A stretch of DNA of 37,762 bases from Phil1 sp964612925 (GCA_964612925.1 CAZTFU010000017.1:1-37762); one strand, 5' to 3'; positions 16,801-25,352 are shown, counted from the first letter of the stretch. Notes: generated by a model from the sequence alone, not told the origin. Numbers and translations: made by a program.

Positions 16801-19800
16801 GCCTCAGATTCACGGCCAAGTTCAGCAAGCAACTCTATGTTGAGCTTGCACAGACAGATGGCGGCAATGCGGAGTTTGTTGAAGCAACGCCGGACGAAAA
16901 TGGCCGCGTATGGGGAGATGATGACAACCAATATAAGACTGTAGCCAAAATAAAGGCTACCCCGGAAAACGGTTACAGATTCGTGGAGTGGACAATAACC
17001 GATGCCAAAACCGACGATACCATTACTAACCTCCAACACTACCATTTTACTGAAGGCGACGAAAAAACGGCGCAGATAGGTTTGTGCTTCAGTCTGGACA
17101 GCAGTGACACTGCAAGGCATGTAAATCTTAAGGTAACGCCGAAATTTGCAAAACTTGTGGAGCAGACGATAACCATAAAGCAGCCGGAAGTTGGCGGCAA
17201 GGTCGAATTACTTGGTGAAAATGCAGGGAAAGACTTTGTAACGGTGTTGGATGATTACAGTGGGACGGCCATAACGGAGATACTTGCGACCGCAGATGAA
17301 GGATATTGCTTCACGGGATGGAGAATCACTAATACGGATACCGGCGAAAATGTGAATACGTTGTGTTATACCCAAACAAATGTGACGGAGGACGGTAGTC
17401 AAATTGAGATTGGCTTCAGCAAAAGCGCAGACGAAGAGAATCATGTGAACTTAACGCTTGAGCCTGTGTTTGCAATGCAGCTGAACGTGATAATAGAAAG
17501 CAGCAATGAAGCTTACGGCACGGTGACACCCGCAGGAGAGAACAAAGTAGCACCGGGCGGCACACTGAGCTTTAGCGCTACGCCCGTTGAAGACAGTCTG
17601 TTCATGGGCTGGGAGGTAATATACGCAGACGGCAGTGAAGTGACAAACAAGGGCGATGTGTTTAGCATAACCACAAACACGTCAGACCATGACAGCGTAG
17701 GAGACATCAATACAATAAAACTGTATGACTGCACCAAGGATATAAAGTTGATAGCGCATTTTGTCAAAAAGACAGAGCCTAACTTTGCAAGATATAATAC
17801 TGTTGCATCAGAGCAAGGAACTATGGCTGTACCGAGATTTGGCATTGCAAAGAACCCGGCACTTTACAGCAGCAGCGTTACCGGATGGAATAACGATCTA
17901 AGCGAGAAGATAGTTGTAACATTTGACTCCGCAGCCGAAGCCGGAACGGTGGGTATATTCTACAGGTATAAATACAGCGACCTTACCGCTGCCGGAGTAA
18001 CGTTCGATATGGGTGAAGGTACGTCAGATTGGGAACATAACAGCGCCAGTACGAGAAAGTATGCTTTTGATTTAACTGAGGAGCAAGCTGCGGCATTATA
18101 TGAATTGCCATTTACAGCAACTGATGCCAACGGCAACGTGAAACAGGGTGTGATGAGGTTTAAGCCAGCGCGCCGTGCGGCCATAGAGGCAGAAAACGGT
18201 GTGGTGAAGTACGGAGAAACGGAATATGAAAGCGGAAAAGCAATAGACTTTCCGGCGGGTTCCGCTACAATCACTGCAGTTGCCAATGAAGGCTATGCCT
18301 TCGCGGGCTGGGAGATAGAAGGAGTGACATTGACGGATGAACAGATTAAGGCTGAAACCGTCACTTTCACTGTACCCGAACAGTTCTTTACCATAAAGGC
18401 AAAGTTCGAGGTTGATTCCACAAGCGGCATAAAAGTGACCCTGATGAGTGAGAACGCCGCCAAGGGATCTGTCTCCGCAATAACCGAAGGACTGGACAGC
18501 TTTAAGCCTAACGGAACGAAAATCATAGAACTGAGTGCCACTCCCGCCAACGATTGCACGTTGGTCGGCTGGACCGTGACGGAGACTGCAAGCGGCGAAT
18601 ATTTGGACAAAAGCCTTTATACTCTGTATGAGGAAGGCGAAAACAAGTTGCTGCTGGCCAAGAACGTTGATAAGGACGTTACCGTTACTGCATACTTTGC
18701 CAACTCCACCGAAGGCGTGTTCGTAATGCCGGGCGAGCGCCTGCCCATATTTACTATAACCGGCAAAGACGGCACGGTGTATACCGGCACAATAGAAAAC
18801 TGGGATAATAATACATATAAAGAAATAGTCGTAACGTTCTCGGGCTTTGGCACAAGCGACATCATAGGTCAGGATATGTTTATAACCCTCAGCAATGGCA
18901 GCAGCGATGTACTTGCCCCGACTGACCTTGTTATGAAGCGTACCGACGCGGGCGATGGCAAGGAAGAAGTCGTTCGCCATGAGGACGGCGGTAAGGTGTA
19001 TTACAGCCTTAGCGACTATCAGCGCGAATCCGCAATACCTTTCACATTTACCGACAGGAACGGCAACGTTAAGAAGGGTACCATAAAACTTAACCTTGAT
19101 TACCGCGCGGAGGTATATATCGTTGGCTTCTGCCAGCCTATGGGCAGCAACCTTGGCGGGTATGTGCTCTATAACGGAAACAAGTATTACAGCGGCAGCG
19201 TTATCCAATTTGAGCCCGATCCGGACGGATACGTTACCATAACCGCAGTGCCGGATGAGAACAGCCTAAATATAAAATACGTATTCAAGAATTGGAATAT
19301 GGATACGGTCGAGCTGACCGATGAGCAGGTTTATGCCAATCCGCTCAAGTTCAAGCCCGCTAAGGATTACGGCGTAATACAACCGCAGTTTGCGCGCGAC
19401 GGCCGCCTTGTGGTCGTGACCGATGCCGAAAACGGCAAAGCCGAGTTTAAAAAGAACGGCGAACTTGTAGAGGGCGGCGAAGCTGCAGGCATCGCTTACG
19501 GCACGGATGAGCTGAGCGTAAAAGCTATTCCTGACGACGGCTATGTGTTCGTAAGGTGGCAAGTTGAGATGGCCTATTCAATTACCGAACCTGATTCGTG
19601 GGTCGGCGAGAAATATTCCGAAGAAGAGCAGGCAAGGCTCTTGGCGAGCGGAACTTCCCTCAGCGAAAGCGATATAAGGACAGCCGAGCTGAACTTCACG
19701 CTTGAAGGCGGCAATCGTGAGTTGCGCCTTACGCCGCTGTTCGGACAGGATGTAAAGGGAGTTACCATAACGCTGGATAATAGCGAAAGTGAAAAAGGTA

Positions 19801-22800
19801 CCGTTTCCAGTGAAGACGACTTGACCGATGTGCGCTGGTATCTGCCTGCCGTGACCATAAAGGCCGAAAAGAAGGACGGCTACGAATTCCATGGCTGGAT
19901 AGTTACTTCTACTGCAACGGGCAAGAGCCTGTATAACGGGAAGGACTATGAAATGGTTGAAGTGGACGAATACACCATGACAATCAGGCCGCTCAGCGGC
20001 AGCACGCAGGACATGACCGTTAAGGGCAACTTTATCGAGTATCAGCCCGTGCATGGCACCGTTAAGGGTCATGGCTATGCCGTAGTTTATGAAGGCATGG
20101 AGTACCGTGAAGGCGATGTGATAACCTTCCCCAACGGCAAGGGTACGGCCACGCTTGAATGGAAACCGGATAATGCGAACACGCACTTCGTATCATGGTT
20201 CTTCAGCGACTATGTGATGAACAACGAATCGGAAGCCCGTAAGCAGCCGAAGATAGACGTTCAGCTTAGTGAGCGCGACTTCGAAATAAATGTGGTTATG
20301 GGGTATAAGGTGAACTACCGCATAATGTGTGATGGAGAGGATATTACCTACAGTGATGATTGGGCAAATGCAACCGGAACAAGAGTCTATACATTACAGG
20401 GACTTTACGGCTATGACATAAGCAAGTACCCGACCATAGACGATGCAATAGATAATTACTCTGAAATTTCCGGTGGCTTCGGTAGCTCTTATGTTGTACC
20501 CGGAGACGGCGTGATATGCTATTTCGATGAAAACTTCAGACTCGGAGGAAATGTCCTTAACGGCAGAGTAAAGTATGTCTACGACAGCGTTACCACCGAA
20601 CCTGCAGCTGATGAGATCGGCGTGGCTAAGAGACTGATAGATAAGAAATATAGCGGGTATGAAGACAAAAACGACGAATATCGTGTGTGGGCAGCGTATG
20701 TAATGCCCGAAAGCGACATTACCATAGTGATAAACATTCGCCGCGTAAGCTACAGCCAGATCACCGTGCAGCCCAACAACACCGCTTATGGCTCAGTGTC
20801 CGTGTCGCCCCAATCTACTGCGGGAGACGGATATTATAAGGAAGGCACCTACCTGCGTATAAATGCAGTCGCAAAGAGCGGATATCGCTTTGTAAAATGG
20901 GAAGAAGCACAGGGCAGCAGTTACCTCAGCGAAGAACAGAAGCTGAATAGTAATCTTAGCATTAAGGTAGGCGTGGATTATGCTATGCTCACTGCCGTGT
21001 TTGAAGCGGATCCGAAACCTGTTGCGCAGGCACTCAATTTGACGGTTGATCCCACGGACAAGGCAAATGTGCTTGTGAACGGCGCAAAGGACGTTAACGG
21101 CGCATTTGAAGGCGAAAGCATTACTGTGTCCCTTGGCGACTTGGATGATTATTACGAGTTTGACCATTGGGAAATAACCCGCGACAGCAGTGGTGAATCA
21201 CTTATAAGCGGTGCGGAAAGTTTCATGGAAACCATAACGTTCGTCATGCCGAACGGCTCGGTGACCGTTAAGGCTGTGCTTAGCGAACGGACTATCAGCG
21301 TAGCTTGGAGATATCTTATGAAGCAGGGCGATAACGTATATACCTCAAGCAGCGTAAGTACGCCCTATATGGCAGATATGAGCATATGGAAGAACGGCGA
21401 GCTTCAGAACCCGAACAGCGGAATAACCGTCGTTAAGGGGGACACCATAAGTTTCGAGGTTAAGCTTAAGGATCCGAATAAGTATATCCTTGAAAAGATA
21501 TGGCTCAGTACGCCGGATACGATGATGAAGATCTATGACGACTATAAGGGCGAGTATACCGTTACCGATTGGAAATACGAAGGGAAGGCGATATATCAAA
21601 TCCTGATAAATGTCGGCTTTGATATTAACAACGGCAAGATACAGCGCTATAACCTGAATGTTGTGCAGCCCGCATCCGGCGGCACGATAGAGTGCGATAG
21701 CGTATATCCGCTTGCAAACAGTGTAATAACATTGACTGCCAAGCCAGAGGAAAACTACAGGCTTAAACGCTGGATAGTGACGGACGAATACAATAATGCC
21801 GTAGAGGTTACCGTGTCTGATGATGATGCAAACAGCGCAGGTTTTACTATGCCGGCTGCGGATGTTACAGTAACGGCAGAGTTTGAACAGACCGATGCAA
21901 GCGGCGCGGAGATACTGTCCGTGGATATCCTTTCGAGCAAGGGCGGCGCGGTGATAGCGTCAGGCTCGTCTGCGGGCGATGCATGGACGGTAGAGCTTGG
22001 TGGCGTTATAGACAAGACCACCGCGGACGGAATACCGCAGGGCACATCCGGACTGTATATGCGCATAATCACTAATGACGGCACAACGGTAGAACAGGTC
22101 AACGCATTCACGGGTGACTGGTCTAAGGGCGATATTGCGTGCTACATGCCGCTGAATCAGGGCGTTATATTCATAGCACATAATGGCGAACAGAGCAGAA
22201 ATTACACCATTACGCTCAGCTACAGCGAACCGGGCGCACCGGAGCTTTCAAACGGCTTTGCTGAGCGCGTAAGCGATAAGGAAGCGAATATCAAGTTCAC
22301 TGCAAGCGAAGGCGGGAGCTGCTACTATGCGGTGGTTGTATCCGGCGCAGCCGAACCCGTCATAAACACCGAGGGTAAGGGCATGAGCATATCCGTGGGT
22401 GAAAACACGCTGACGCTGACCAATCTTGCCAAGGGTGCGCGTGATATCTACATCGTTGTGAAGAACGCAAACGGTGTAGCGAGCAAGCCCATGAAGATAG
22501 AGATTCCTGCGTTCGGCTCAGGCGAGAGTGATGGCGAATACACAATAAGCGTAGCCGAGCACGTCGGCGGCACACTTACGCCCGACAGGACAAGGGCAAA
22601 CGAAGGTGACGAGGTAAGCGTGAGCATAAGTGCGGCGGAAGGCATGCGGATGAAGGAAGGATCGCTGACATATACTGAGGCTGTTGAGGACGGCAAGACC
22701 GTTGCCATAGAAAACGGCAAGTTCACTATGCCAGCCTGCAACGTAACCATATCCTGCCAGTGGGAGAGCGCAGCATCCATGCCCACGGGTGGTGGCATAA

Positions 22801-23150
22801 CCGAATTCGTTATAGATGGCATTCACGGCGCGATAGATGCCGGTGGAAACATTGTCGTCACCATGCCATACAATACCGATGTTACCGCGTTAAGACCGAT
22901 GATAACCGGCATGAATATATCAAAGATAGCTCCTGCTTCCGGCGAGACTGTGGACTTCACCAAACCCGTTATATACACTGTAACTCTCACTGATGGCACC
23001 GTGAAGTTGTATACCGTTACCGTACAGCTGCAAAATGCCGGTGTTGCCGATGAACTGTGGGACAAGCTTACAGATCCCGGCCAGACGTTGCCATGGTGGA
23101 AGTACGCAGAACAGCAGCAGAGCCACGGCAAATACCCAAGGTATTGGTAA
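13803..23150 (+). CDS. Giant secreted repeat protein (InlB-B-like repeats), 3115 residues
   Basis: A Sec signal lies at residues 1-27 (ending LAA). At least nineteen units carry the InlB-B/Flg_new-type core G-Y-x-F-x-x-W (for example GYEFLNWTARF, GYAFAGWEIGG, GYRFVEWTITD, GYEFHGWIVTS, NYRLKRWIVTD), spread to about residue 2660. Four larger composite units are described separately. Residues about 2812-2905 look like a fibronectin-III-like module, followed by another beta-repeat. A DUF5018-like unit (about 2999-3075) is then followed by VADELWDKL, the same end motif as the 1421-residue protein. There is no LPXTG, SLH or membrane anchor; the chain stops at PRYW. Such repeats are known from surface adhesins and long fibres. 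It starts 45 bases after the preceding gene with a ribosome site (ggagg, about 13792) and no terminator between, so it is the last operon gene. The role is probably a surface scaffold. Confidence 0.85.
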   Translation: MKTKKLLSLLLVLIMCAGLVPTYTLAAGDKTIVINTDGVENGTVEIVSIPDGATQDGNKISGLTAQTSFVTIKATPDEGYEFLNWTARFSANNGKSWLPKLTAATYVLKSGQTFGSNPLEIAPGKMGSASAITILELTPNFGKPLKLAVESSNPEMGEVVLGPNTSKQLTEKTDKGYVGSYTAGNVEIGYRLNDSEKYQFVGWAIRYTNGESGITEDLDNYHYYDLSMLETTTWPYGKNPWNTDETVVGNTIRDLIDTNKKGIKYDATITAVFNDKTSPNYTLADDSWNIKMYVISQDSIQSIYSSDITGWDNTTNEVVAEFECAVTAAELKDAKEYYINLPIGKDGKTIRTAPGLTLSFTDENHNYTYSIGDAQGFGPNSYNISDFADVYEIHFNVLDNNGNTKPGVIRLKLKNRGLLTTEHGTVQYLGKQYENGSVMDFITDGDGEATVTAVPEAGYKLLKWVIDGTEYPANGNDITFAVPDSTFDIQAVFAAPEFVVDGKTPRFDIRDDLLSISPLVSLATEGTVTGWSNDTDELAVVTFNNVGTLPKYLAVYSKLNDESYTAEGITFSFDGRTTEEKGSWLSWSRYYYTELNADDYQIGFTITDKNGFVKHGVIRFERDGNAGIETEHGSVIYNDTEYTDGQTIAVATGDITLQAKADEGYAFAGWEIGGKEYSDNPLTIETDGKFFIIKAKFAKLVTVSVGEAIGAEGTAKFTDDDTAGSKTVIAGESVSISAIPGEKSKFVVWYVEYEKAEGKFMPAEEGRHYILNDGTSLSDGTLTFVTTKEYNLKVYPKFEPTYSVTLQQTEGGKASFVEPINAMGNETVSGLTKDSAAVTWECEIDSGYKFDKWNIEYFDSTKNVWTADPTTSGSTAIYRYWTPVDGDGRYNTSMSVKVTEYDLRITPQISKGYTVEAVADPEVGGTVEVTGSYNGYFYKDGNANATLKATAAEGYSFVGWTAEYKQEDGTYAPAEAGTHYRNIAGSLDTKETTVTVLEYSLRFTAKFSKQLYVELAQTDGGNAEFVEATPDENGRVWGDDDNQYKTVAKIKATPENGYRFVEWTITDAKTDDTITNLQHYHFTEGDEKTAQIGLCFSLDSSDTARHVNLKVTPKFAKLVEQTITIKQPEVGGKVELLGENAGKDFVTVLDDYSGTAITEILATADEGYCFTGWRITNTDTGENVNTLCYTQTNVTEDGSQIEIGFSKSADEENHVNLTLEPVFAMQLNVIIESSNEAYGTVTPAGENKVAPGGTLSFSATPVEDSLFMGWEVIYADGSEVTNKGDVFSITTNTSDHDSVGDINTIKLYDCTKDIKLIAHFVKKTEPNFARYNTVASEQGTMAVPRFGIAKNPALYSSSVTGWNNDLSEKIVVTFDSAAEAGTVGIFYRYKYSDLTAAGVTFDMGEGTSDWEHNSASTRKYAFDLTEEQAAALYELPFTATDANGNVKQGVMRFKPARRAAIEAENGVVKYGETEYESGKAIDFPAGSATITAVANEGYAFAGWEIEGVTLTDEQIKAETVTFTVPEQFFTIKAKFEVDSTSGIKVTLMSENAAKGSVSAITEGLDSFKPNGTKIIELSATPANDCTLVGWTVTETASGEYLDKSLYTLYEEGENKLLLAKNVDKDVTVTAYFANSTEGVFVMPGERLPIFTITGKDGTVYTGTIENWDNNTYKEIVVTFSGFGTSDIIGQDMFITLSNGSSDVLAPTDLVMKRTDAGDGKEEVVRHEDGGKVYYSLSDYQRESAIPFTFTDRNGNVKKGTIKLNLDYRAEVYIVGFCQPMGSNLGGYVLYNGNKYYSGSVIQFEPDPDGYVTITAVPDENSLNIKYVFKNWNMDTVELTDEQVYANPLKFKPAKDYGVIQPQFARDGRLVVVTDAENGKAEFKKNGELVEGGEAAGIAYGTDELSVKAIPDDGYVFVRWQVEMAYSITEPDSWVGEKYSEEEQARLLASGTSLSESDIRTAELNFTLEGGNRELRLTPLFGQDVKGVTITLDNSESEKGTVSSEDDLTDVRWYLPAVTIKAEKKDGYEFHGWIVTSTATGKSLYNGKDYEMVEVDEYTMTIRPLSGSTQDMTVKGNFIEYQPVHGTVKGHGYAVVYEGMEYREGDVITFPNGKGTATLEWKPDNANTHFVSWFFSDYVMNNESEARKQPKIDVQLSERDFEINVVMGYKVNYRIMCDGEDITYSDDWANATGTRVYTLQGLYGYDISKYPTIDDAIDNYSEISGGFGSSYVVPGDGVICYFDENFRLGGNVLNGRVKYVYDSVTTEPAADEIGVAKRLIDKKYSGYEDKNDEYRVWAAYVMPESDITIVINIRRVSYSQITVQPNNTAYGSVSVSPQSTAGDGYYKEGTYLRINAVAKSGYRFVKWEEAQGSSYLSEEQKLNSNLSIKVGVDYAMLTAVFEADPKPVAQALNLTVDPTDKANVLVNGAKDVNGAFEGESITVSLGDLDDYYEFDHWEITRDSSGESLISGAESFMETITFVMPNGSVTVKAVLSERTISVAWRYLMKQGDNVYTSSSVSTPYMADMSIWKNGELQNPNSGITVVKGDTISFEVKLKDPNKYILEKIWLSTPDTMMKIYDDYKGEYTVTDWKYEGKAIYQILINVGFDINNGKIQRYNLNVVQPASGGTIECDSVYPLANSVITLTAKPEENYRLKRWIVTDEYNNAVEVTVSDDDANSAGFTMPAADVTVTAEFEQTDASGAEILSVDILSSKGGAVIASGSSAGDAWTVELGGVIDKTTADGIPQGTSGLYMRIITNDGTTVEQVNAFTGDWSKGDIACYMPLNQGVIFIAHNGEQSRNYTITLSYSEPGAPELSNGFAERVSDKEANIKFTASEGGSCYYAVVVSGAAEPVINTEGKGMSISVGENTLTLTNLAKGARDIYIVVKNANGVASKPMKIEIPAFGSGESDGEYTISVAEHVGGTLTPDRTRANEGDEVSVSISAAEGMRMKEGSLTYTEAVEDGKTVAIENGKFTMPACNVTISCQWESAASMPTGGGITEFVIDGIHGAIDAGGNIVVTMPYNTDVTALRPMITGMNISKIAPASGETVDFTKPVIYTVTLTDGTVKLYTVTVQLQNAGVADELWDKLTDPGQTLPWWKYAEQQQSHGKYPRYW
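14641..19404 (+). repeat. Four composite protein repeats of about 205-230 residues in the giant gene
   Basis: Four diverged copies lie at about 14641-15288, 15289-15900, 17779-18411 and 18712-19404. Each encodes an Ig-like part with TGWxN-x(4-6)-E-x-x-V-x-F, then a segment like FTxTDxNGNVKxGVIRF, a short linker with EHG-V-Y/ENG-V-Y, and an InlB-B-like part ending in F-A. The pairs 1-2 and 3-4 are adjacent or nearly so, while a block of simple InlB-like units sits between them. This points to duplication of a fused module rather than of single repeats. Confidence 0.7.
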
Positions 23151-23188
23151 TACCCGCATTAAAGATAAGAATATAGAATAAACCAACC

Positions 23189-23225
23189 GCCCCGCATATG
23201 AATGAAGAAAGGCCATATGCGGGGC
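23189..23225 (+). terminator. Strong hairpin after the giant gene, probable operon terminator
   Basis: A perfect 12-pair stem, gccccgcatatg (23189-23200) with catatgcggggc (23214-23225), with a 13-base loop, 38 bases after the stop. No T-run follows directly, so it may act as an mRNA 3' end stabiliser or an atypical terminator. Confidence 0.6.
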
Positions 23226-23324
23226 TGCTCATACGGATAAGTCAATACGTTTATTTATATCTTATTATCATTTTATCATTGTACAAAAAGACATGGAATC
23301 GGAACGGTCGAACTGTCTCAAAAA

Positions 23325-23375
23325 CCCAAAATCGACATAGTCGGATCACCGCAAACTATATCGATTGTTTTTGGG
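23325..23375. repeat. Long imperfect inverted repeat between convergent genes
   Basis: cccaaaatcgacatagt (23325-23341) pairs with 23355-23375: ten of eleven pairs inside, a three-base bulge, then seven pairs. It lies between the plus-strand operon and the minus-strand lipoprotein gene and could be a two-way terminator. The flanking sequence actgtctcaaaaaccc (about 23312-23327) also recalls the end of some insertion sequences. Confidence 0.5.
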
Positions 23376-23397
23376 ATTAAAACTTCTTAGTGAAACA

Positions 23398-24144
23398 CTA
23401 TTTTTGACTATCCTCGATATAAACCGTTTCGCCGCAAAGCACTGCCTGCTTGTTACCATATATAAAATATGCGTTTTTGATGGAGTCCGTGTAAAACTCG
23501 GTATCGTAAACGGATTCGCTTGCGTGTGAAGTCCAACCCGAATCGGTTTGCTCAATGCGTCCGCTCAGCAACGCGACATTGCCGTTTTCGGGATAAAGAG
23601 CAAACTCGGCATACATTTGAGCTTTGCTGAAATATCCACTGAGAGTATCACCATTATCATAAACAAATTCAAATGTGAATCCGTTTTCCGTAGAACTTAA
23701 TGTGCCGCTACCCGCCTCGGCTCCGCTTATGGTTGAAGAATACAGCCCGCTTTGCGTGTATGTCAGGCGGCCTATGCTTTCCGACAATACGGAAACGACT
23801 CTGCTGTGCGCACTGCACATAAGCGATAGTTCAAGTGCCTCCGCACTTTCAATTTCACTTAATGCCTCCGCAATGGCTTTAAGCTTTTCATCGGCGGCAG
23901 CCGAGTAACTTTTACAAAAGCTCCATACGGGATTAAGCTCATACGGTGTTACGGTAACCATGGCTTCGGTTACGGAAGGCGTTGCGGTTTCCTGCGGTGT
24001 TGGTATCGGCGTTGCCGTGGGTGACGGAGAGGGGGAGAGCGAACCTACGGGCTCGGCGGTATCGGAGCAAGCACAAAATACAACCGATATAATTATAGCC
24101 GTTGCGATAAATAAAAATGTTCTGAATCTGAATATTGAACGCAT
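23398..24144 (-). CDS. Lipoprotein with Thr/Pro linker, unknown function
   Basis: A 248-residue protein using the ATG at 24144; ATGs at 24159 and 24180 are alternatives, none with a clear ribosome site. The chosen start gives a compact signal (RSIFRFRTFLFIATAIIISV) ending in FCAC, a plausible lipobox. A Ser/Pro/Thr linker (SPSPSPTATPIPTPQETATP) follows, then a globular part of about 175 residues with a helical segment (AADEKLKAIAEALSEIES) and beta strands (FTFEFVYDNGDTLSGYFS, MYAEFALYPENGNVALLSGR). I do not recognise the family. The start lies 4 bases after the stop of the amidase gene, so the two are probably translated together and may work together in the cell wall. Confidence 0.75.
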   Translation of the reverse strand: MRSIFRFRTFLFIATAIIISVVFCACSDTAEPVGSLSPSPSPTATPIPTPQETATPSVTEAMVTVTPYELNPVWSFCKSYSAAADEKLKAIAEALSEIESAEALELSLMCSAHSRVVSVLSESIGRLTYTQSGLYSSTISGAEAGSGTLSSTENGFTFEFVYDNGDTLSGYFSKAQMYAEFALYPENGNVALLSGRIEQTDSGWTSHASESVYDTEFYTDSIKNAYFIYGNKQAVLCGETVYIEDSQK

Positions 24145-24148
24145 GGTA

Positions 24149-25219
24149 TTACCGTTCATTTGAATCCATACCGTTTGCATTTGACGTTATCAAAACAGAA
24201 TCGGCGGTATCGCTGGAATAATACTCGGAAACATACTCCGCAATTCCGCGATATATGCCGAATGCGCAGGCGTTTTGATATGCCGCACGGTTAAGACATA
24301 TATCATCGGCAACATTTGAAAGACAACCCATTTCAATGGCGATTACGGGGGATTGCGAATAATTGAAGCCCGTTTGATCATCAAGGCAAACAATGCCGAG
24401 CGAGCTTGCACCTGTAGCCGAACAAAACTCATTCGCTACGGCATTTGCAAGTGCGTAGCTTTTTTGATATATCTCATCGGTTAAAGAGCCCGACGTCAGA
24501 TCTGAATCGGAAGCGGCTTCATACGCGGAGCCTATGGCGGGTATTAGTATCGTACAGCCGGAAACGTTTTTGTCGATTGAGTTTTCGCAATGCAGCCTAA
24601 TCCAAAAATCAACGTTTGCATCGTTCATAACGGTCGCACGTTCGCTGTTGCTTATGGAAACGTCCGCCTCGGTGCGGCTCATTACCACGGTTGCGCCCGC
24701 CATTTTAAGGATATCGGCAAGCTTGTTTGCAATTATAAGATTTATTTCATGTTCGCTTACGCCCGTTTTTATGCCTACGGCACCCGCGGACTGGCGAACC
24801 TTTAAGGAATCGGAGTCGGGAGCAATGGGCTCAAGCTCGTTATCCGCATTTAGCTGATGCCCGGGGTCAAGACCTATTGTTATTCCCGCAAGACTGTCGA
24901 ACGAAAAATCGGCCGATTCAAGTGCGGCTTCGATATCGAATTTTAGGCCGCGGCCGTATCCGTTGCCGATTATGGCAGAGAACAACGATTCATCAAGTCG
25001 TACAGTTATGTCCAAACCGAAAAGCGGGTCAATGTTGCCGCGTGCATCGTCCTCATTATCCGATTCATTCTGCATAATGGTATTCTCGGGCGCGGCGGGG
25101 TCCGCAATGGTGTTGGGAACATTGTTTCCCGGCGGTGCAGCAAAGCTTACCGCGCTTAAAAGCATGAGCAAAAGCACTATTGTTACAGTAAGTATTCGCT
25201 TTTCGGCACGATGTGTCAC
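24149..25219 (-). CDS. N-acetylmuramoyl-L-alanine amidase (Amidase_3, zinc-dependent)
   Basis: A 356-residue secreted or membrane-tethered enzyme that cuts the bond between MurNAc and L-alanine in peptidoglycan. Residues about 8-28 form a signal or anchor helix (ILTVTIVLLLMLLSAVSFA), followed by an acidic spacer. The catalytic domain starts near 113 with ITIGLDPGHQ (first zinc His). It continues with SEHEINLIIA (zinc Glu), MSRTEADVSISNSERATVMN, WIRLHCE (second zinc His) and VIAIEMGCLSN (catalytic Glu), so all key residues are present. A GTG at 25219 is used as start: it gives the complete signal segment, and no in-frame ATG exists before it. The ribosome site is weak (aaggaa, about 12 bases away). 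Cleavage of spore or vegetative wall cannot be told apart. Confidence 0.88.
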   Translation of the reverse strand: MTHRAEKRILTVTIVLLLMLLSAVSFAAPPGNNVPNTIADPAAPENTIMQNESDNEDDARGNIDPLFGLDITVRLDESLFSAIIGNGYGRGLKFDIEAALESADFSFDSLAGITIGLDPGHQLNADNELEPIAPDSDSLKVRQSAGAVGIKTGVSEHEINLIIANKLADILKMAGATVVMSRTEADVSISNSERATVMNDANVDFWIRLHCENSIDKNVSGCTILIPAIGSAYEAASDSDLTSGSLTDEIYQKSYALANAVANEFCSATGASSLGIVCLDDQTGFNYSQSPVIAIEMGCLSNVADDICLNRAAYQNACAFGIYRGIAEYVSEYYSSDTADSVLITSNANGMDSNER

Positions 25220-25254
25220 CGCTTGTCAATGTTCCTTTCCTTGAATTATTATTC

Positions 25255-25291
25255 TATATAAGAATTTTACCATTTTGTCGGCAATTTGCAA
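25255..25291 (-). promoter_or_regulatory. Promoter-like elements upstream of the amidase gene
   Basis: On the minus strand two overlapping choices exist: TTGCAA (25291-25286), 16 bases, TAAAAT (25269-25264); or TTGCCG (25284-25279), 18 bases, TATATA (25260-25255). Either would drive the amidase-lipoprotein pair. Confidence 0.35.
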
Positions 25292-25352
25292 TATTTTTGT
25301 ATCGGCTCAAATGTTAATTTTATATGTACAAATAGAGCCCTGAGCGCAATGC

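Noticed and set aside
21345..21600. Open frames on the minus strand across the giant genes (several of 60-370 codons between 9,500 and 23,150)
   Set aside because: They are mirror frames of the repeat-rich plus-strand genes, without ribosome sites or recognisable domains.
13803..23150. The InlB-like repeats as evidence for a virulence internalin
   Set aside because: There is no leucine-rich-repeat head, GW module or LPXTG. The repeat type is common in harmless surface proteins, and the operon context is B12-related.
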